Shown: positions 25,527 through 34,615, numbered from the stretch's first letter. The stretch is 54,513 nucleotides of DNA from Lentisphaerae bacterium RIFOXYA12_64_32 (GCA_001803235.1 MHBL01000345.1:1-54513); one strand, 5' to 3'. The notes: generated by a model not told the origin, from the sequence alone. Translations and numbers: made by a program.

Positions 25527-26678
25527 ATGGATTCAGGGCAGGTCAACAAGCGGAACGGCAACCGATACGCGATTCTGCGGGCACTGCAGTTCGACGGCCC
25601 GTCGCGCCGTGGCCAGATTGCGCGGAAGTACGGCATCCGGCAGTCCAGCGTCACGGGCATTGCGGCCGAGTTGCTTCAGGCCGGCCTGATCCGCGAGCAG
25701 CAGCCGGGCAACAGCCGCAGCCTGCTGGAACTGGACACCAGCCGCTTCCATGCTTTGGTCGGCAACCTAACGCCCGCGTTCTGCCGCATCGCCTGCGTGT
25801 ACTTGGACGGCCGCATTGCAGAGTCGCGTGAGATCAGCTTGGTTCACGCCTTGGACGCCCCCGCCATCCTCGACACGGTCGCCCGCGGGTTCGCGGAGTG
25901 CCTGGCGGAAGGTGACGGCCGGATTCTCGGCCTGGGGTTGGCGATGCCCGGCACGGTGGATCCTGGCCTGGGCCGTTGCATCTACGCGGCGCGCCTGCAG
26001 TGGCGCAACTTGGCGGTGGCCGATGAACTGCGGCGGCGTCTGGGTTTTGACGTGTTCATTGACAACGACGTGCGTTGCCAGCTCTGGTCCAGCGTCTGGT
26101 TCGAGCGGCTCGCCCCGGCCCTCGGCAACACCATCTACCTTAGCGTGCACCAGGGGCTTGCCTGCGCCATGATCATGAACGGGCGGCGCATCATCGGCGA
26201 GCATTGCGCCGCCGGCGAGATCGGCCACGTCCGGGTCGGCGAGGAAGGCCGGCTCTGTCACTGTGGCCGGACCGACTGCCTCGAGGCCTACTGCAGCGTG
26301 CCGGCCATCCTCTCCGAGATCGAGCGTATCCGCCCGACCATGAACCTGAAAACCGCCTCAAATCTCGCGGACGAAGCCGAGGAAGACCCGTTGGTCCTCA
26401 ACGTTCTGGACCGCGCAGCGCGGCGGCTGGCCCGCGCCTTGGCCGGACTGATCGCGGTCACCGACCCGCACACGCTGGTGATCGGCACCGCCGACCGCCG
26501 GTTCTCGACCATTCTCCACGACCTGCTGAAGCGCCACCTCTACACTGAACTGATCGGGCTCAGCGGCAACGACGCGCAGCTCGTCGTCGCCGATTCCGTC
26601 GAGGACAGTGCCCTGCGCGGTGTCGCCGGCCTGGTCATCGACCGTGCCTTTGCAATTGGCTCTCCCCAGGCTGACTGA
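25527..26678 (+). CDS. ROK-family transcriptional regulator
   Basis: A 383-aa protein. Residues about 8-60 are a winged helix-turn-helix (YAILRALQFDGPSRRGQIAR; QSSVTGIAAELLQAGLI). The ROK domain follows: a GLGLAMPGTVD segment, the IDNDVRC sugar-binding region, the EIGHVRV loop and the zinc motif CHCGRTDCLEAYC. This is the NagC/Mlc/XylR architecture: a sugar-responsive repressor. The adjacent divergent sugar genes and the palindrome in its promoter suggest that it regulates them and itself. The effector is unknown, plausibly an amino sugar or its phosphate. Confidence 0.9.
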   Translation: MDSGQVNKRNGNRYAILRALQFDGPSRRGQIARKYGIRQSSVTGIAAELLQAGLIREQQPGNSRSLLELDTSRFHALVGNLTPAFCRIACVYLDGRIAESREISLVHALDAPAILDTVARGFAECLAEGDGRILGLGLAMPGTVDPGLGRCIYAARLQWRNLAVADELRRRLGFDVFIDNDVRCQLWSSVWFERLAPALGNTIYLSVHQGLACAMIMNGRRIIGEHCAAGEIGHVRVGEEGRLCHCGRTDCLEAYCSVPAILSEIERIRPTMNLKTASNLADEAEEDPLVLNVLDRAARRLARALAGLIAVTDPHTLVIGTADRRFSTILHDLLKRHLYTELIGLSGNDAQLVVADSVEDSALRGVAGLVIDRAFAIGSPQAD

Positions 26679-26731
26679 CGGAAACGGACAAACCGCCGGA
26701 CGAGGAGTCTGCGCACGGCTGGCCGCAACGG

Positions 26732-27466
26732 TCAGGGCTTCAACCACGACACGACGATGTTGGCCAGTGGCGTCATGGTGCTCAGGAGTTTCTCGCGGTC
26801 CCAGCCCCGGATGGCCTCGATGGTGTGGGCATTCGTAAGCTCGAACGCGCCGCTGCGCAGCCGCCGCAGGTCCAGCATGTGCCCGCCGCACCCGAGCCTT
26901 CGCCCGATGTCGGCGCACAGGGTACGCACGTAGGTGCCCTTCGAGCAGTGGACCTCGAAGTCGATGTCCGGAAGGGCGATCCGGTTGAGCTTGAGGTAAT
27001 GGATGAAGATGGCCTGCGGATCGCGCTCGACGGTCTTGCCTTGACGGGCGAGCTTGTAGAGCGGTTTCCCGTCCTTCTTTTTGGCTGAGACCATGGGCGG
27101 GATCTGCTGGATGTCGCCGGTGAATTCGGCGGCGACGGCGCGCACCTGCTCGGGCGTGATGCCCGTGACTTCTTTCGTCGCCAGGACCGTGCCAGCCCGG
27201 TCGTCGGTCGACGTCTCAATGCCCAGGCGCATGGTGCCGGCATAAATCTTGTCCTCGCTGGTGAGGCGACCGGACAGGCGCGTGGCGCGGCCGAGCAACA
27301 GCACGAGCAGCCCGGTGGCGATCGGGTCCAGCGTTCCGCAGTGCCCGACCTTGCGGATGTCGAACCGGCGCCGCACAAAGTTCACCACGTCGTGACTGGT
27401 CCAGTCGGTCGGCTTGTCCACCAACAGGATCCCGCTCTCGGCCAGTTCTTTGTCAGGAGTGTTCAT
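26732..27466 (-). CDS. truB: tRNA pseudouridine(55) synthase TruB
   Basis: A 244-aa enzyme making pseudouridine 55 in the T-loop of tRNAs. The catalytic motif GTLDPIATGLL with its Asp is present, as are KVGHCG, KPLYKLARQG and the KGTYVRTLCADIG block. The ATG at 27466 (MNTPDKEL) is preferred; a TTG four codons upstream is possible. It is the last gene of the nusA-infB-rbfA-nrnA-truB run, separated from nrnA by a 326-bp palindromic spacer. Confidence 0.95.
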   Translation of the reverse strand: MNTPDKELAESGILLVDKPTDWTSHDVVNFVRRRFDIRKVGHCGTLDPIATGLLVLLLGRATRLSGRLTSEDKIYAGTMRLGIETSTDDRAGTVLATKEVTGITPEQVRAVAAEFTGDIQQIPPMVSAKKKDGKPLYKLARQGKTVERDPQAIFIHYLKLNRIALPDIDFEVHCSKGTYVRTLCADIGRRLGCGGHMLDLRRLRSGAFELTNAHTIEAIRGWDREKLLSTMTPLANIVVSWLKP

Positions 27467-27792
27467 GGGAAATACCAATCCGGTTGTTTGGGCTGTAGCC
27501 GCCTTAGCGGCTACCTCTGTGACAACATGTTTGTCGTAATGGGTGTCGAGTGTCGGGTGTCGTGGGTCACGAGGTCAGCGAGTCACTGGGTCATTGCGTC
27601 ACTAAGTCACCGCAACGGCGGCGCACCGCGCCCCTTTTCCCGATCGCCAGTCTTGGGAAAAGAGGCACCCAGCGCCGCCGTAGCCAGGCTCGTGACGCAT
27701 GACTCATGACGCACGACGCACGACGCATGCCCCGCGACACCCGACACTCACCACGGCCAAACATGTCGGTGCAAACGCCCCCGTCAAGGGGC
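27467..27792. other. 326-bp spacer forming a multi-layer palindrome
   Basis: No gene. Outer arms GAGTGTCGGGTGTCG (27548-27562) and its exact inverse (27735-27749) enclose repeated GTCAC/GTGAC words. An inner CGGCGGCGC...GCGCCGCCG pair follows, then GCCCCTTTTCCC...GGGAAAAGAGGC with one mismatch. Together these could fold into one long branched hairpin within the operon. Confidence 0.75.
27548..27749. repeat. Nested inverted repeat (GACACCCGACAC words)
   Basis: Perfect 15-bp outer arms are separated by 172 bp, with two further nested inverted pairs inside. The outer word GACACCCGACACTC is shared with the spacers near 8750-8775 and 10140-10156. Confidence 0.8.
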
Positions 27793-28821
27793 CTATCCAC
27801 CTACAGCCTCTCTTCCCAGCACTTTCCGCGTCTCTTCCGTGAGCGCGGTCACCGCTTGGGCGACGTTGACGTCCGGCAACCGCGCGCCGGCGGCCAGGAC
27901 GTGGCCGCCGCCGCCCAGTTGGCGCGCTATGCCGTTCACCGGGCAGGCGGAGTTCTGGCTGCGCAGCGACAGTCGCACGGCTCCCGGCTCCGGCTGTACG
28001 AGGCAGGCGATATCGACGCCCTCGATACCGCGCAATACGTCGATCAGGCCTTCCGTGTCCTGCGGTGGCACGCCGAACTCCGCCAAAAGGTGCGGAGTCA
28101 GCACCGAATAAAGAACCCGCCCGCCGTGCAACGACACCGCCTGCGCGAGCAACCGCGCCTCGAGCCTCCGGCGTCCGAGCGACTCGCGCAGAAACAGCGA
28201 CGTCATCAGGCCGTGGAGGTCGGCGCCGGCGTCGACCAGGGCAGCCGCGTCGCGCAGCACGCCGGCGCCGGCATTGGCGAAACGGAAACCGCCGGTATCC
28301 ATGAGCAGTCCGGTCAGGAGGCAGGCAGCCACAGGCGGCGAAACGCGGCCCCGCGCGTCGCGCAGCAGGTGCAGCAGCATCTGGCAGGTGGCGGCCTGGC
28401 GCGCATCGACCCACTCCGTCTGGCCAAACCGCGTATGGTCGGCGTGGTGATCGATGACACAGAGCGGCAGACCGTTGAAGTTCGCGTCGATGCCGGCGGG
28501 CCGCTCGACGCGTTCGAGCCCCGTGACGTCCAGACAGACGATGCCGTCCAGACCGGTCCGCGGCAGCGGTGTGCCGAGGATCAGTTCAGGCACGGGCGGC
28601 AGGACGCGGGCATAGCGCTGCGGCAGGGGCAGTTTCAGGTACCCAAGACACTCCTTGCCCGCCTCGCGCAGGGCCAGGAGCGCACCGCAGAGCGCACCGT
28701 AGGCGTCGCCGTCCGGGCGTTCGTGAGTGAGGACGAGAATCCGCGCGCGGCCTTTGAGCCAATCACGCACCGCTCGCACGTCTTCCGGTTCAGCCAGGGT
28801 CGGACTCGGCATGGCGGTCAC
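27793..28821 (-). CDS. DHH-family phosphoesterase, NrnA-like (nanoRNase/pAp phosphatase)
   Basis: A 342-aa DHH/DHHA1 protein. The N-terminal motif LTHERPDGDAYGAL has the metal-binding Asp pair; DVTG and the namesake VIDHHADH follow, and the C-terminal DHHA1 motif is QLGGGGHVLAAGA. It fits NrnA, which degrades very short RNAs and pAp. The gene directly follows rbfA with a GTGA overlap (28818-28821), a common arrangement beside truB in many bacteria. GTG at 28821 is taken as start; an ATG three codons in is possible. Confidence 0.88.
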   Translation of the reverse strand: MTAMPSPTLAEPEDVRAVRDWLKGRARILVLTHERPDGDAYGALCGALLALREAGKECLGYLKLPLPQRYARVLPPVPELILGTPLPRTGLDGIVCLDVTGLERVERPAGIDANFNGLPLCVIDHHADHTRFGQTEWVDARQAATCQMLLHLLRDARGRVSPPVAACLLTGLLMDTGGFRFANAGAGVLRDAAALVDAGADLHGLMTSLFLRESLGRRRLEARLLAQAVSLHGGRVLYSVLTPHLLAEFGVPPQDTEGLIDVLRGIEGVDIACLVQPEPGAVRLSLRSQNSACPVNGIARQLGGGGHVLAAGARLPDVNVAQAVTALTEETRKVLGREAVGG

Positions 28822-29231
28822 TTCGTTTCGGTGGGCTCGTCCGGTTCGATGGTCTCCTCGGCGTCGGCCTCGGCGGCCGGTACCGGTTCGTGCGGGTCAA
28901 TCTCTTCAAGGATCGACAGCACTCGATCGGCCTGTGCGCCGGCCCGGTCCAGCTTGAACGTCAGCACCGGCGTGTACTTGAGCTGGACGCGCTGATTCAG
29001 CTCGTGCTGGAGCCAGGCGCGCCGCTTCAGCAGCAGACGCAGGGCATGGCGGTGCTGGGCCTCGTCACCCATGACGCTGACGTAGACCACCGCCTGGCGC
29101 AGGTCCGGCGCGGTCTGGATCTGGGTTATCGTCAGCAGGCCCTGGAGGTTGGGCGCGATCTCGCGCTCGCACAACTCGCCCAGCTCACGCCGGATGAGTT
29201 CGTTGACACGACGCATGCGTTCCAAGGACAT
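28818..29231 (-). CDS. rbfA: Ribosome-binding factor A
   Basis: A 137-aa protein starting MSLERMRRVNELIRREL. It has the KH-like fold region ITQIQTAPDLRQAVVYVSVM and VQLKYTPVLTFKLD, typical of RbfA, which helps 16S rRNA 5'-end maturation in the 30S subunit. It carries an extra acidic tail of about 25 residues (EPVPAAEADAEETIEPDEP). ATG 29231 matches the family start; a longer in-frame start at 29282 adds residues not seen in RbfA. Confidence 0.92.
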   Translation of the reverse strand: MSLERMRRVNELIRRELGELCEREIAPNLQGLLTITQIQTAPDLRQAVVYVSVMGDEAQHRHALRLLLKRRAWLQHELNQRVQLKYTPVLTFKLDRAGAQADRVLSILEEIDPHEPVPAAEADAEETIEPDEPTETK

Positions 29232-29583
29232 GTTTTCCACCCATTCCGGAAACGCCAGCGAGCCACTTCTCCGTGAACGCATTCAACCGGCACGAATTCC
29301 CGAGTTTTCACCGGCCAACGCGGCAGTGCGCCGGCAGAAGTCGGCACCGGAGCTCGCCTGGCGAGGCGGCCGGAATGCCACGCCGATTCGCGGGCTGCCG
29401 AGATGGTGCTGCGGTCAGGAGGCGAGGCGAACGCGACATCGTGAACCGGATTCCTGGCCCCTCGGGGCGAGGCGCGCCAACCACCACGTCTCGGAAATAC
29501 TACTCATCTCATTGCAGCGCAATGACTATGAACAATGAACCATGGTCCCCGGTTGGGCGAAGCGCTAGGCTCTGTCACGACCC
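29232..29583. other. 352-bp spacer between infB and rbfA
   Basis: Unusually long for these normally tightly packed genes. No open frame with a plausible start, no tRNA and no recognised F-family repeat is seen. It contains CCCCTCGGGG-like short inverted pieces near 29460-29470 and an ATGACTATGAACAATGAACC word string near 29521-29540, resembling the word arrays elsewhere. Confidence 0.5.
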
Positions 29584-31608
29584 CTACAAGCGGGCAGCAA
29601 ACTCCGTCATCGTCGACGCTTTGATCACATCGCCGACCTCGAATTCCTCGAAGTTGTCCAGGCGGATACCGCACTCCAAGCCGCTCTTGACTTCCCGTAC
29701 GTCATCTTTGAAGCGCCGCAGGGACTGAACCTGCCCGTTGTAGATGAGTTCCCCTTCGCGGTAAACCTTGGCGTTGGCGCCGACGCGGACCGAGCCCGAC
29801 TGGACCATGCACCCGCACACTTTACCCGTCTTGCTGGTCGCGAAAATCTGCTGGATCACGGCTTCGCCGAGCGGCGTCTCGCGCTGCTCGGGCTGGAGCT
29901 GGCCGCGCATCGCGTCCTGGATCTTCTCCAGCAGTTCATAAATGATACCGAACAACCGGACCTCCACGCCGCGCTGCTTGGCCAAGCGGTTGACCTGAGG
30001 CAGTACGCGCACATGGAAACCGACGATCACCGCCTCGGAGGCGGACGCCAGCTCGATGTCGTTTTCCGTAATTTCGCCCACGCCGCTATGAATGACGTTG
30101 ACGCGGATCTTCTCCGAAGGGATTTTTTTCAGCGATTCGGTGATCGCCTCGAGTGAGCCGCGCACATCCGTCTTGAGGATGATTCGCAGCTCTTCGCGGG
30201 ATTTCTCCGCGATCTGGCGCACCCAGTCCTCAATGCTGGCGTGCCGCGTGACCGTCAGGTCACCCCTGCGCTGCTCCTCGGCACGGTCCAGCGCCATTGC
30301 GCGCGCCTCCCGCTCATCCTCGCAGACCTTGAACACGGCCCCGGCCTCGGGCACGCCCGAGAACCCGAGCACCTTGACCGGCGTACCGGGGCACGCCTGG
30401 CTGCAGCGCCCGCCGTGGTCGTTGAGCAGGGCCTTGACCCGCCCGGAGCATTGATCACAGATAAAAACGTCGCCGACCTGGAGCGTACCGTTGCGCACCA
30501 GAACGGTGGCCGTGGGGCCCATGCCGCTCTCCAGTTGCGCCTCGATGACGATCCCCTCGCAGGGCAAGCTCGGACAGGCCTTGAGATCGAGCATCTCGGC
30601 TTCGAGCAGGAGCCGGTCGAGCAGCTCTTCGATACCGAGCCCGGTCGTCGCCGAGACGGGAATCACGGCAACTTCGCCGCCCCAGTCCTCGGACTGCACG
30701 CCGTTCTGCTGCAGGCCGAGCTTGACCTTGTCCGGATTGGCGCCCGGAAGGTCCATCTTGTTCATGGCCACGACGATGGGCACCCCGGCGGCCTTCGCGT
30801 GGTTGATCGCTTCCGCCGTCTGCGGCATGACGCCGTCGTCGGCGGCCACGACCAGGACCACGATGTCGGTGGCGTTGGCGCCTCGGGCCCGCATGGCCGT
30901 GAACGCCTCGTGGCCCGGCGTGTCCAGGAACGTGATCTGCTTGCCTTGCCGCTGCACCACGCTGGCGCCGATGTGCTGCGTGATGCCCCCGTCCTCCCCG
31001 GCCGCCACGCGGGTGTTGCGAATGCGGTCGAGTAGCGAGGTCTTGCCGTGGTCGACATGGCCGAGGAAGGCCACCACCGGCGGTCGCGATTCCTCTTTGC
31101 CCGTGGGCTGTCCGGCCCCGGCGTCCGACCGTGCCTTGGTCTTGGTGGCGCGTTCGCGGCGTTCACGGACGAAACGCACACCGTGACGCTCGCAGATCTT
31201 CTCGACCACCTCGACGTCCACGACCTGATTGATGGCCGCGAAGATGTTCATGGCCATCAGGTCGCCGATGAGCTCGTTGGGCTTGCGGCCGAGGGCCACG
31301 GCCAGGTCCCGCACGATGACCGGCGGCTTGAGGTGCAGTTCGCGCTCGCCGTTGACGCCGGTGACGATCACCGGCACCTCCTCTGACGCCGGTTCTTCGG
31401 CCTCGACCGCAACCGGCCCGGCCCGGCGTTCCGCCTCCGCCTGGCGCTTGGCGATCACGTGGTCCCGCACCAAGTCAGCAAAATCCCTCTCAATGGCACT
31501 GGAATGGCTGCTGACCTCCAAGCCCTCCTCCTTGAGGAGCGCCAGAAGTTCCTTGTTGGTCAGCCCCAGTTCCCGGGCTAACTCGTATACTCGTACCCGT
31601 TCACTCAT
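29584..31608 (-). CDS. infB: Translation initiation factor IF-2
   Basis: A 674-aa IF-2. The N-terminal IF2N-like domain (RVYELARELGLTNKELLALL) is followed by a short linker. The GTPase domain has GHVDHGKTSLLD (G1), FLDTPGHEAF (G3) and VAMNKMDLPGANP (G4). Domains II-IV follow, with the C-terminal fMet-tRNA-binding region ending FEEFEVGDVIKAS. It is short because the long variable N-terminal region of many IF-2 proteins is almost absent. It lies 46 bp downstream of nusA in the usual order. Confidence 0.97.
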   Translation of the reverse strand: MSERVRVYELARELGLTNKELLALLKEEGLEVSSHSSAIERDFADLVRDHVIAKRQAEAERRAGPVAVEAEEPASEEVPVIVTGVNGERELHLKPPVIVRDLAVALGRKPNELIGDLMAMNIFAAINQVVDVEVVEKICERHGVRFVRERRERATKTKARSDAGAGQPTGKEESRPPVVAFLGHVDHGKTSLLDRIRNTRVAAGEDGGITQHIGASVVQRQGKQITFLDTPGHEAFTAMRARGANATDIVVLVVAADDGVMPQTAEAINHAKAAGVPIVVAMNKMDLPGANPDKVKLGLQQNGVQSEDWGGEVAVIPVSATTGLGIEELLDRLLLEAEMLDLKACPSLPCEGIVIEAQLESGMGPTATVLVRNGTLQVGDVFICDQCSGRVKALLNDHGGRCSQACPGTPVKVLGFSGVPEAGAVFKVCEDEREARAMALDRAEEQRRGDLTVTRHASIEDWVRQIAEKSREELRIILKTDVRGSLEAITESLKKIPSEKIRVNVIHSGVGEITENDIELASASEAVIVGFHVRVLPQVNRLAKQRGVEVRLFGIIYELLEKIQDAMRGQLQPEQRETPLGEAVIQQIFATSKTGKVCGCMVQSGSVRVGANAKVYREGELIYNGQVQSLRRFKDDVREVKSGLECGIRLDNFEEFEVGDVIKASTMTEFAARL

Positions 31609-31654
31609 CGCTTCCTGGACCTCCGCGCGGCATCAAGAACCGTCCCCAATATCG

Positions 31655-32908
31655 TCAACTGCCGCCAAGTTGCTCGCGTGCAGCCACCATGATTCGTTTG
31701 GCGGTTTCCAAATCGAATCCCTCGATAGCCGCGATGTCATCCTCCTGCCCGGCTAGAATACCTTCCAGCGTCAGGAATCCGTTCTGCACGAGCTTCGGCG
31801 CCGCCTCCACGCCGATCCCCGGAATCTTCGCCAGGGCCTCGATCGCGCGCAGCACCTTGTCCTCGAATCCCAACCGCTCCGGCTGCTCGTGCTTGTTGAT
31901 GTCGATCCGCCATCCCGTCAGCTTGGCTGCCAACCGGGCGTTCTGTCCCTTCTTGCCGATGGCCAGCGACAACTGGTCCTCGGGGACAATGACCCGGACG
32001 GAATGGCGCGCCTCGTCCACTTCGACGCCAGCCAGCTTTGCCGGCTGCAGGGAATTGGTCACAAACGTGCGCACCTCGGCGTCCCAGCGGATGATGTCCA
32101 CCTTCTCGCCGCCCAGTTCCCGTACGACCGTCTTGACGCGATTCCCGCGCAGCCCCACACAGGCGCCCACCGGGTCCACGCGCTGATCGCTCGAGTGCAC
32201 CGCGATCTTGGTGCGGTAACCGGCCTCGCGCGCCACCCCCTTGATCTCCACCAAATGCTCGGAAATCTCCGTGACCTCACGTTCAAACAGGCGTCGGACC
32301 AAGTCCGGGTGCGACCGGGACACGCCCAGGCTGGGACCTGGCCGATCGGCGTTGATCTCCGTCAGCAGCGCAGTGATGTGGTCGCCCGGCTGATAGTCTT
32401 CGCCTGGCATGCGGTCGGAATACCGCATTGCGCCCTCGGCGCGGCCGAAATCGATATACACATCGCCGCGCTCCACCCGGCGAACCACGCCCGTCACCAG
32501 TTGCAGGAGTTGATCCTGGAAATCCTCGCAGATGCGGCTTTTCTCCGCCTGACGCAGCCGGTGCATGATGGTCTGCTTGGCGGTCTGAGCGGCAATCCGT
32601 CCGAAGTTCGCGGGCGTTACTTCCCACTCGACTTCATCGCCCACTTTCATCTCGGGGAATCGCACCCGTGCCTCGGTCAGGCCAATCTCGTTGTCGCGGT
32701 CGTGAACGCTGTCCACCACCTTCAGTTTTGCCAGCGCCTGGATTTCGCCCGTGACCCGGTCGATGTGGACGCGCAGGTTCTCACCCGAACCAATGACCTT
32801 GCGCGCGGCCGAGAGTAGGGATTCCTCGACCAACCCCATGAGCGTCTCGCGGTCAATGCCGCGCTCATGCTCCAGGTACTCCAAGACCGCCAATAGCTCG
32901 CTGTTCAT
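31655..32908 (-). CDS. nusA: Transcription termination/antitermination factor NusA
   Basis: A 417-aa NusA. It starts MNSELLAVLEYLEHERGID, then the N-terminal RNA-polymerase-binding domain, the S1 domain (VTGVVRRVERGDVYIDFGRA), and two KH domains (ACVGLRGNRVKTVVRELGGE; QLSLAIGKKGQNARLAAKLT). The short C-terminal segment GIGVEAAPKLVQNGFLTLEG is a single helix-hairpin-helix-like repeat. ATG 32908 is chosen by family alignment; longer in-frame starts enter the leader. The usual upstream gene rimP is not present. Confidence 0.95.
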   Translation of the reverse strand: MNSELLAVLEYLEHERGIDRETLMGLVEESLLSAARKVIGSGENLRVHIDRVTGEIQALAKLKVVDSVHDRDNEIGLTEARVRFPEMKVGDEVEWEVTPANFGRIAAQTAKQTIMHRLRQAEKSRICEDFQDQLLQLVTGVVRRVERGDVYIDFGRAEGAMRYSDRMPGEDYQPGDHITALLTEINADRPGPSLGVSRSHPDLVRRLFEREVTEISEHLVEIKGVAREAGYRTKIAVHSSDQRVDPVGACVGLRGNRVKTVVRELGGEKVDIIRWDAEVRTFVTNSLQPAKLAGVEVDEARHSVRVIVPEDQLSLAIGKKGQNARLAAKLTGWRIDINKHEQPERLGFEDKVLRAIEALAKIPGIGVEAAPKLVQNGFLTLEGILAGQEDDIAAIEGFDLETAKRIMVAAREQLGGS

Positions 32909-33064
32909 CGTGGACAGTTTCCCAACTCGGGACCCGGCCCCGCCGTCGATACCCGACGACAGGCGCTCCCTGACCTCAGACTCGAACGCTTCAGGGCACA
33001 TTGCAGCCGACGGCCACCCACCGCACCCCGGCGCACACGCTTGCTGCACCGCAGTACGTGATAT

Positions 33065-33093
33065 AAAGAAAAAAAGCGGGACAAGCCCACTTC
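33065..33093 (-). terminator. Intrinsic terminator inside the nusA leader
   Basis: On the minus strand AAGTGGG-cttgt-CCCGCTT forms a 7-bp stem with one G-U pair, followed by a T run. It lies about 30 nt downstream of the expected start site of the nusA promoter and before the nusA ATG, with no minus-strand gene upstream that it could end. This placement fits transcription attenuation of the nusA operon. Confidence 0.7.
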
Positions 33094-33130
33094 ATGTAAC
33101 GAGCCTGAATTGCACCGCTAGGGCACCCAA

Positions 33131-33158
33131 ATTATAGCTGTCGCGGCAGGTTTTTCAA
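33131..33158 (-). promoter_or_regulatory. Promoter of the nusA operon
   Basis: On the minus strand TTGAAA (33158-33153) and TATAAT (33136-33131, perfect) are separated by 16 bp. Transcription should start near 33124 and run through the leader terminator into nusA. Confidence 0.75.
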
Positions 33159-33336
33159 CCCGGACTCGGTTTTTGGATCCCCTGTGCCTGCCGCCGCGCC
33201 AGAGGGGGGGGGGCGCAAGCACAGCCCGCCGCGCCACTTGCGTCACCTGCCAACCAGTGGTAATTTCATGCATAGTGCGGTCGGGATGGACGTCAACCGC
33301 AAACGGCTTTTCCATCACTCAGGGAGGGGCATGGGC

Positions 33337-34422
33337 ATGCTGAAGATCGAGCATCCGTTTCACGGCGCGGTGCTGAACCGCCGCCACGGCAGGCAGACGA
33401 AGACAGGGTTGACGATCCAGGTCACCGGCACGGCGCCTTTACGGCACCGGGTCGCGGTCAACGGCGTCGAGGCGCCGTGTTCGTGCGGCCGGTTCGCGAC
33501 CGACATAACGCTGACCGAGAAGTTCACCGACATCGTCGCGGTTTCGACCGGCGCAGCGGGCAATCTCGAGCACCGGGTCCGCGTCGTTTGGGACAAGTTT
33601 TCAAAGCCGCGCTACCGGTTCTCGATCGATGACAACAGCTTTTTCCTGCGCGACATCGCGAAGAACAAGTACCCGTCGCTGTTCGACTGTCACTACCTTG
33701 ACATCCTTCGGACGCTGAACCGGAAACACGGCGCCAAGTTCGTGCTCAACTGCTACTACACGACCGGCGCGGATTTCTCGGTGCCTGAGTTCCCGACCAC
33801 GTACCGCGGCGAGTGGAAGGACAATGCCAACTGGCTCAAGCTCTCGTTCCACGCCTACGCGAACGACCCGGACCGCCCGTACCAGTACGCGTCGGCCGAG
33901 AAGCTGGCGCGCGACTACGACCTGGTGGCGGGCGAGATCATGCGGTTCGCTGGCGAAGACACCTGGTCAGCGCCGACCGTCATCCACTGGGGTATGGTGC
34001 AGCAGGGCGCTCTGCCCGTACTGCGCCAGCGCGGCGTCAAAGTGCTCAGCGGCTTCTTCAAGTGGGGGGACCGGTACGACGTCAACTACTGGCTCGACGA
34101 CCTGCGCTGCGAGCACCTGTCGAACCACGACGCACTGATGGACTTCACGCAGGACATCGTCTACTCGAAAGTCGACATCGTCTGCAACAACACGCCGGTG
34201 GCGAACGTTGCGCCGACCCTCGAGCCGCTCACGAAAGACCCGAACACGGCCGAGATCATGGACCTGTTCACGCACGAGCAGTACTTCTGGCCGTTCTACG
34301 TGAATTTCGTCAAGGACCATGCCGAACGGCTCGACGCCGCGATCGGGTTCGTCACGGAAAAGGGCTACGAGCCCGTGTTCTTCCACGAGGGATTCCTTGG
34401 CGGCCAGGACTGGCCGGCGTAG
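33337..34422 (+). CDS. Polysaccharide-deacetylase-like protein of Lentisphaerota type
   Basis: A 361-aa protein. The N-terminal about 90 residues form a beta-rich domain (KIEHPFHGAVLNRRHG; HRVAVNGVEAPC). The remainder resembles a divergent polysaccharide deacetylase-type barrel: FSIDDNSFFLRDIAKN carries an Asp pair, LSFHAYANDP a His, and the C-terminal FFHEGFLGG. I recognise the layout from uncharacterised proteins of Lentisphaerae-like bacteria. No signal peptide is visible. ATG 33337 lies 9 nt after AGGGAGG; ATG 33331 is also possible but too close to it. Enzymatic role is inferred and unproven. Confidence 0.65.
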   Translation: MLKIEHPFHGAVLNRRHGRQTKTGLTIQVTGTAPLRHRVAVNGVEAPCSCGRFATDITLTEKFTDIVAVSTGAAGNLEHRVRVVWDKFSKPRYRFSIDDNSFFLRDIAKNKYPSLFDCHYLDILRTLNRKHGAKFVLNCYYTTGADFSVPEFPTTYRGEWKDNANWLKLSFHAYANDPDRPYQYASAEKLARDYDLVAGEIMRFAGEDTWSAPTVIHWGMVQQGALPVLRQRGVKVLSGFFKWGDRYDVNYWLDDLRCEHLSNHDALMDFTQDIVYSKVDIVCNNTPVANVAPTLEPLTKDPNTAEIMDLFTHEQYFWPFYVNFVKDHAERLDAAIGFVTEKGYEPVFFHEGFLGGQDWPA

Positions 34423-34432
34423 GCGGCGACGA

Positions 34433-34609
34433 GTGGCGCGGGACCTCCGGGACCGCAGCAGATTTCTCGGGCCGTCCCGGCCCGAGGCCCTCGGCCGGGG
34501 GGTCCGTCTTCGCGCGAGCAACTTCCGCCGTCGCTCTGGCTCTGGCGGACATGTCGCCGGACAGAGCCGGCCCGACACCCCGCTTCGGCGCGAAACGCGC
34601 CGAGCCACT
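34433..34609 (+). repeat. Family F4 hairpin element (copy b)
   Basis: It fills the 193-bp gap between two convergent genes. It starts GTGGCGCGGGACCTCCGGGA and ends CGCGCCGAGCCAC, as does the inverted copy at 16195-16307. It is longer, with an added GC-rich insert of about 60 bp (about 34505-34565) that includes TCTGGCTCTGGCGG...CCGGACAGAGCC. Located at the 3' ends of two genes, it could also act as a bidirectional terminator. Confidence 0.75.
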
Positions 34610-34615
34610 GCGCGT

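Larger units (their letters stand above)
32909..33336. promoter_or_regulatory. 428-bp divergent leader region: nusA promoter and attenuator-like terminator
   Basis: No gene is supported. It holds the nusA promoter (33131-33158) and, between it and nusA, an intrinsic terminator (33065-33093), giving a nusA leader of about 215 nt. The right part leads into the deacetylase-like gene, with AGGGAGG at 33321-33327. Confidence 0.7.

Noticed and set aside
32909..33060. A rimP or other small gene in the nusA leader
   Set aside because: The short frames there have no RimP motifs and no ribosome sites; the region is best read as a leader.
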